Below are positions 51,545 through 51,595 of a stretch of DNA of 51,595 bases, piece after piece (the first letter of the stretch is position 1; every line of letters starts with the position of its first letter). The notes under the pieces were generated by a model that had not been told where the DNA came from, did no database searches, and saw only the letters and a program-made list of their open reading frames with translations. Source of the DNA: Prochlorococcus sp. AG-363-P01. Lineage in GTDB: Bacteria; Cyanobacteriota; Cyanobacteriia; PCC-6307; Cyanobiaceae. The stretch spans positions 1-51,595 of the forward strand of contig QCGC01000008.1 in the NCBI GenBank assembly GCA_003278225.1, read 5' to 3'. The position numbers were made by a program, and so were the translations under genes.

Positions 51545-51595
51545 ATGTCCAATTCAAGAATGATGTGGGCTGATCCTCCTTACACATCTCCTCCT
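51545..51595 (+). CDS. 47-aa cassette gene family, cut by window end
   Basis: ATG then SNSRMMWADPPYTSPP, matching the start of the gene at 33473, with the same upstream ATTCACAATCACTAATAAAA. The remainder is outside the window. Confidence 0.65.
   Translation, partial: MSNSRMMWADPPYTSPP

Noticed and set aside
27000-51595. Island as a tycheposon or prophage
   Set aside because: No integrase, transposase, phage structural gene or tRNA attachment site was found; only the Stealth N-terminus recalls a recombinase.

Overview
The window reads as an AT-rich picocyanobacterial chromosome segment, most likely Prochlorococcus (a low-light type) or a very close relative. Support: short genes with small one-helix proteins, cyanobacterial families (DUF3764, DUF1543, a CYP120-like P450, an SLH-porin remnant, CP12-like tails, a stand-alone rubredoxin) and generally weak ribosome binding sites. 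No rRNA, tRNA, CRISPR array, integrase or transposase was recognised. All family names come from reading motifs, not from a database search.

Layout. (1) 1-7.3 kb: a capsule/exopolysaccharide export block (end of an ABC ATPase, KpsM-like permease, KpsE-like inner-membrane protein, KpsD/Wza-like outer-membrane protein), a sulfotransferase, a TPR protein and an exported ComEC-like metallo-beta-lactamase-fold protein. (2) 7.4-16.3 kb: a broken SDR gene, small exported proteins, DUF3764, a GST-like protein, a broken SemiSWEET gene, a K+ channel with RCK domain, a trigger-factor N-domain protein and a rubredoxin. (3) 16.4-26.2 kb: DUF1543, cytochrome P450, a truncated SLH porin, a DUF938 methyltransferase, a broken alkyltransferase, many tiny membrane proteins and a three-gene ABC-2 exporter. 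(4) 26.6-33.6 kb: mosaic of small genes, two rhomboid proteases, DUF1330 and an outer-membrane barrel. (5) 33.7-43 kb: a second surface-glycan block (larger TPR paralogue, Stealth phosphotransferase with an unusual N-terminus, sulfotransferase, sulfotransferase remnant, inverse-autotransporter-like barrel, broken capsule-synthesis transferase). (6) 43.2-51.6 kb: small genes with strong Shine-Dalgarno sites, two proteins ending in a CP12-like module, an OsmC-cupin fusion, a second barrel, small membrane proteins and an intact SDR.

Two themes stand out. Surface glycan synthesis, sulfation and export occurs in two blocks, each with a paralogous TPR protein. From about 27 kb onward the same short DNA modules (hairpins, leaders, small-gene cassettes) recur in intact, truncated and decayed form beside different genes, while GC content changes visibly between neighbours (the barrel gene near 41-42 kb and the cassettes near 28 and 49.5 kb are much less AT-rich than the capsule genes). 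This looks like a genomic island built by cassette duplication and exchange. The three repeat families with compensatory changes in their stems are the most unusual signals I can point to.
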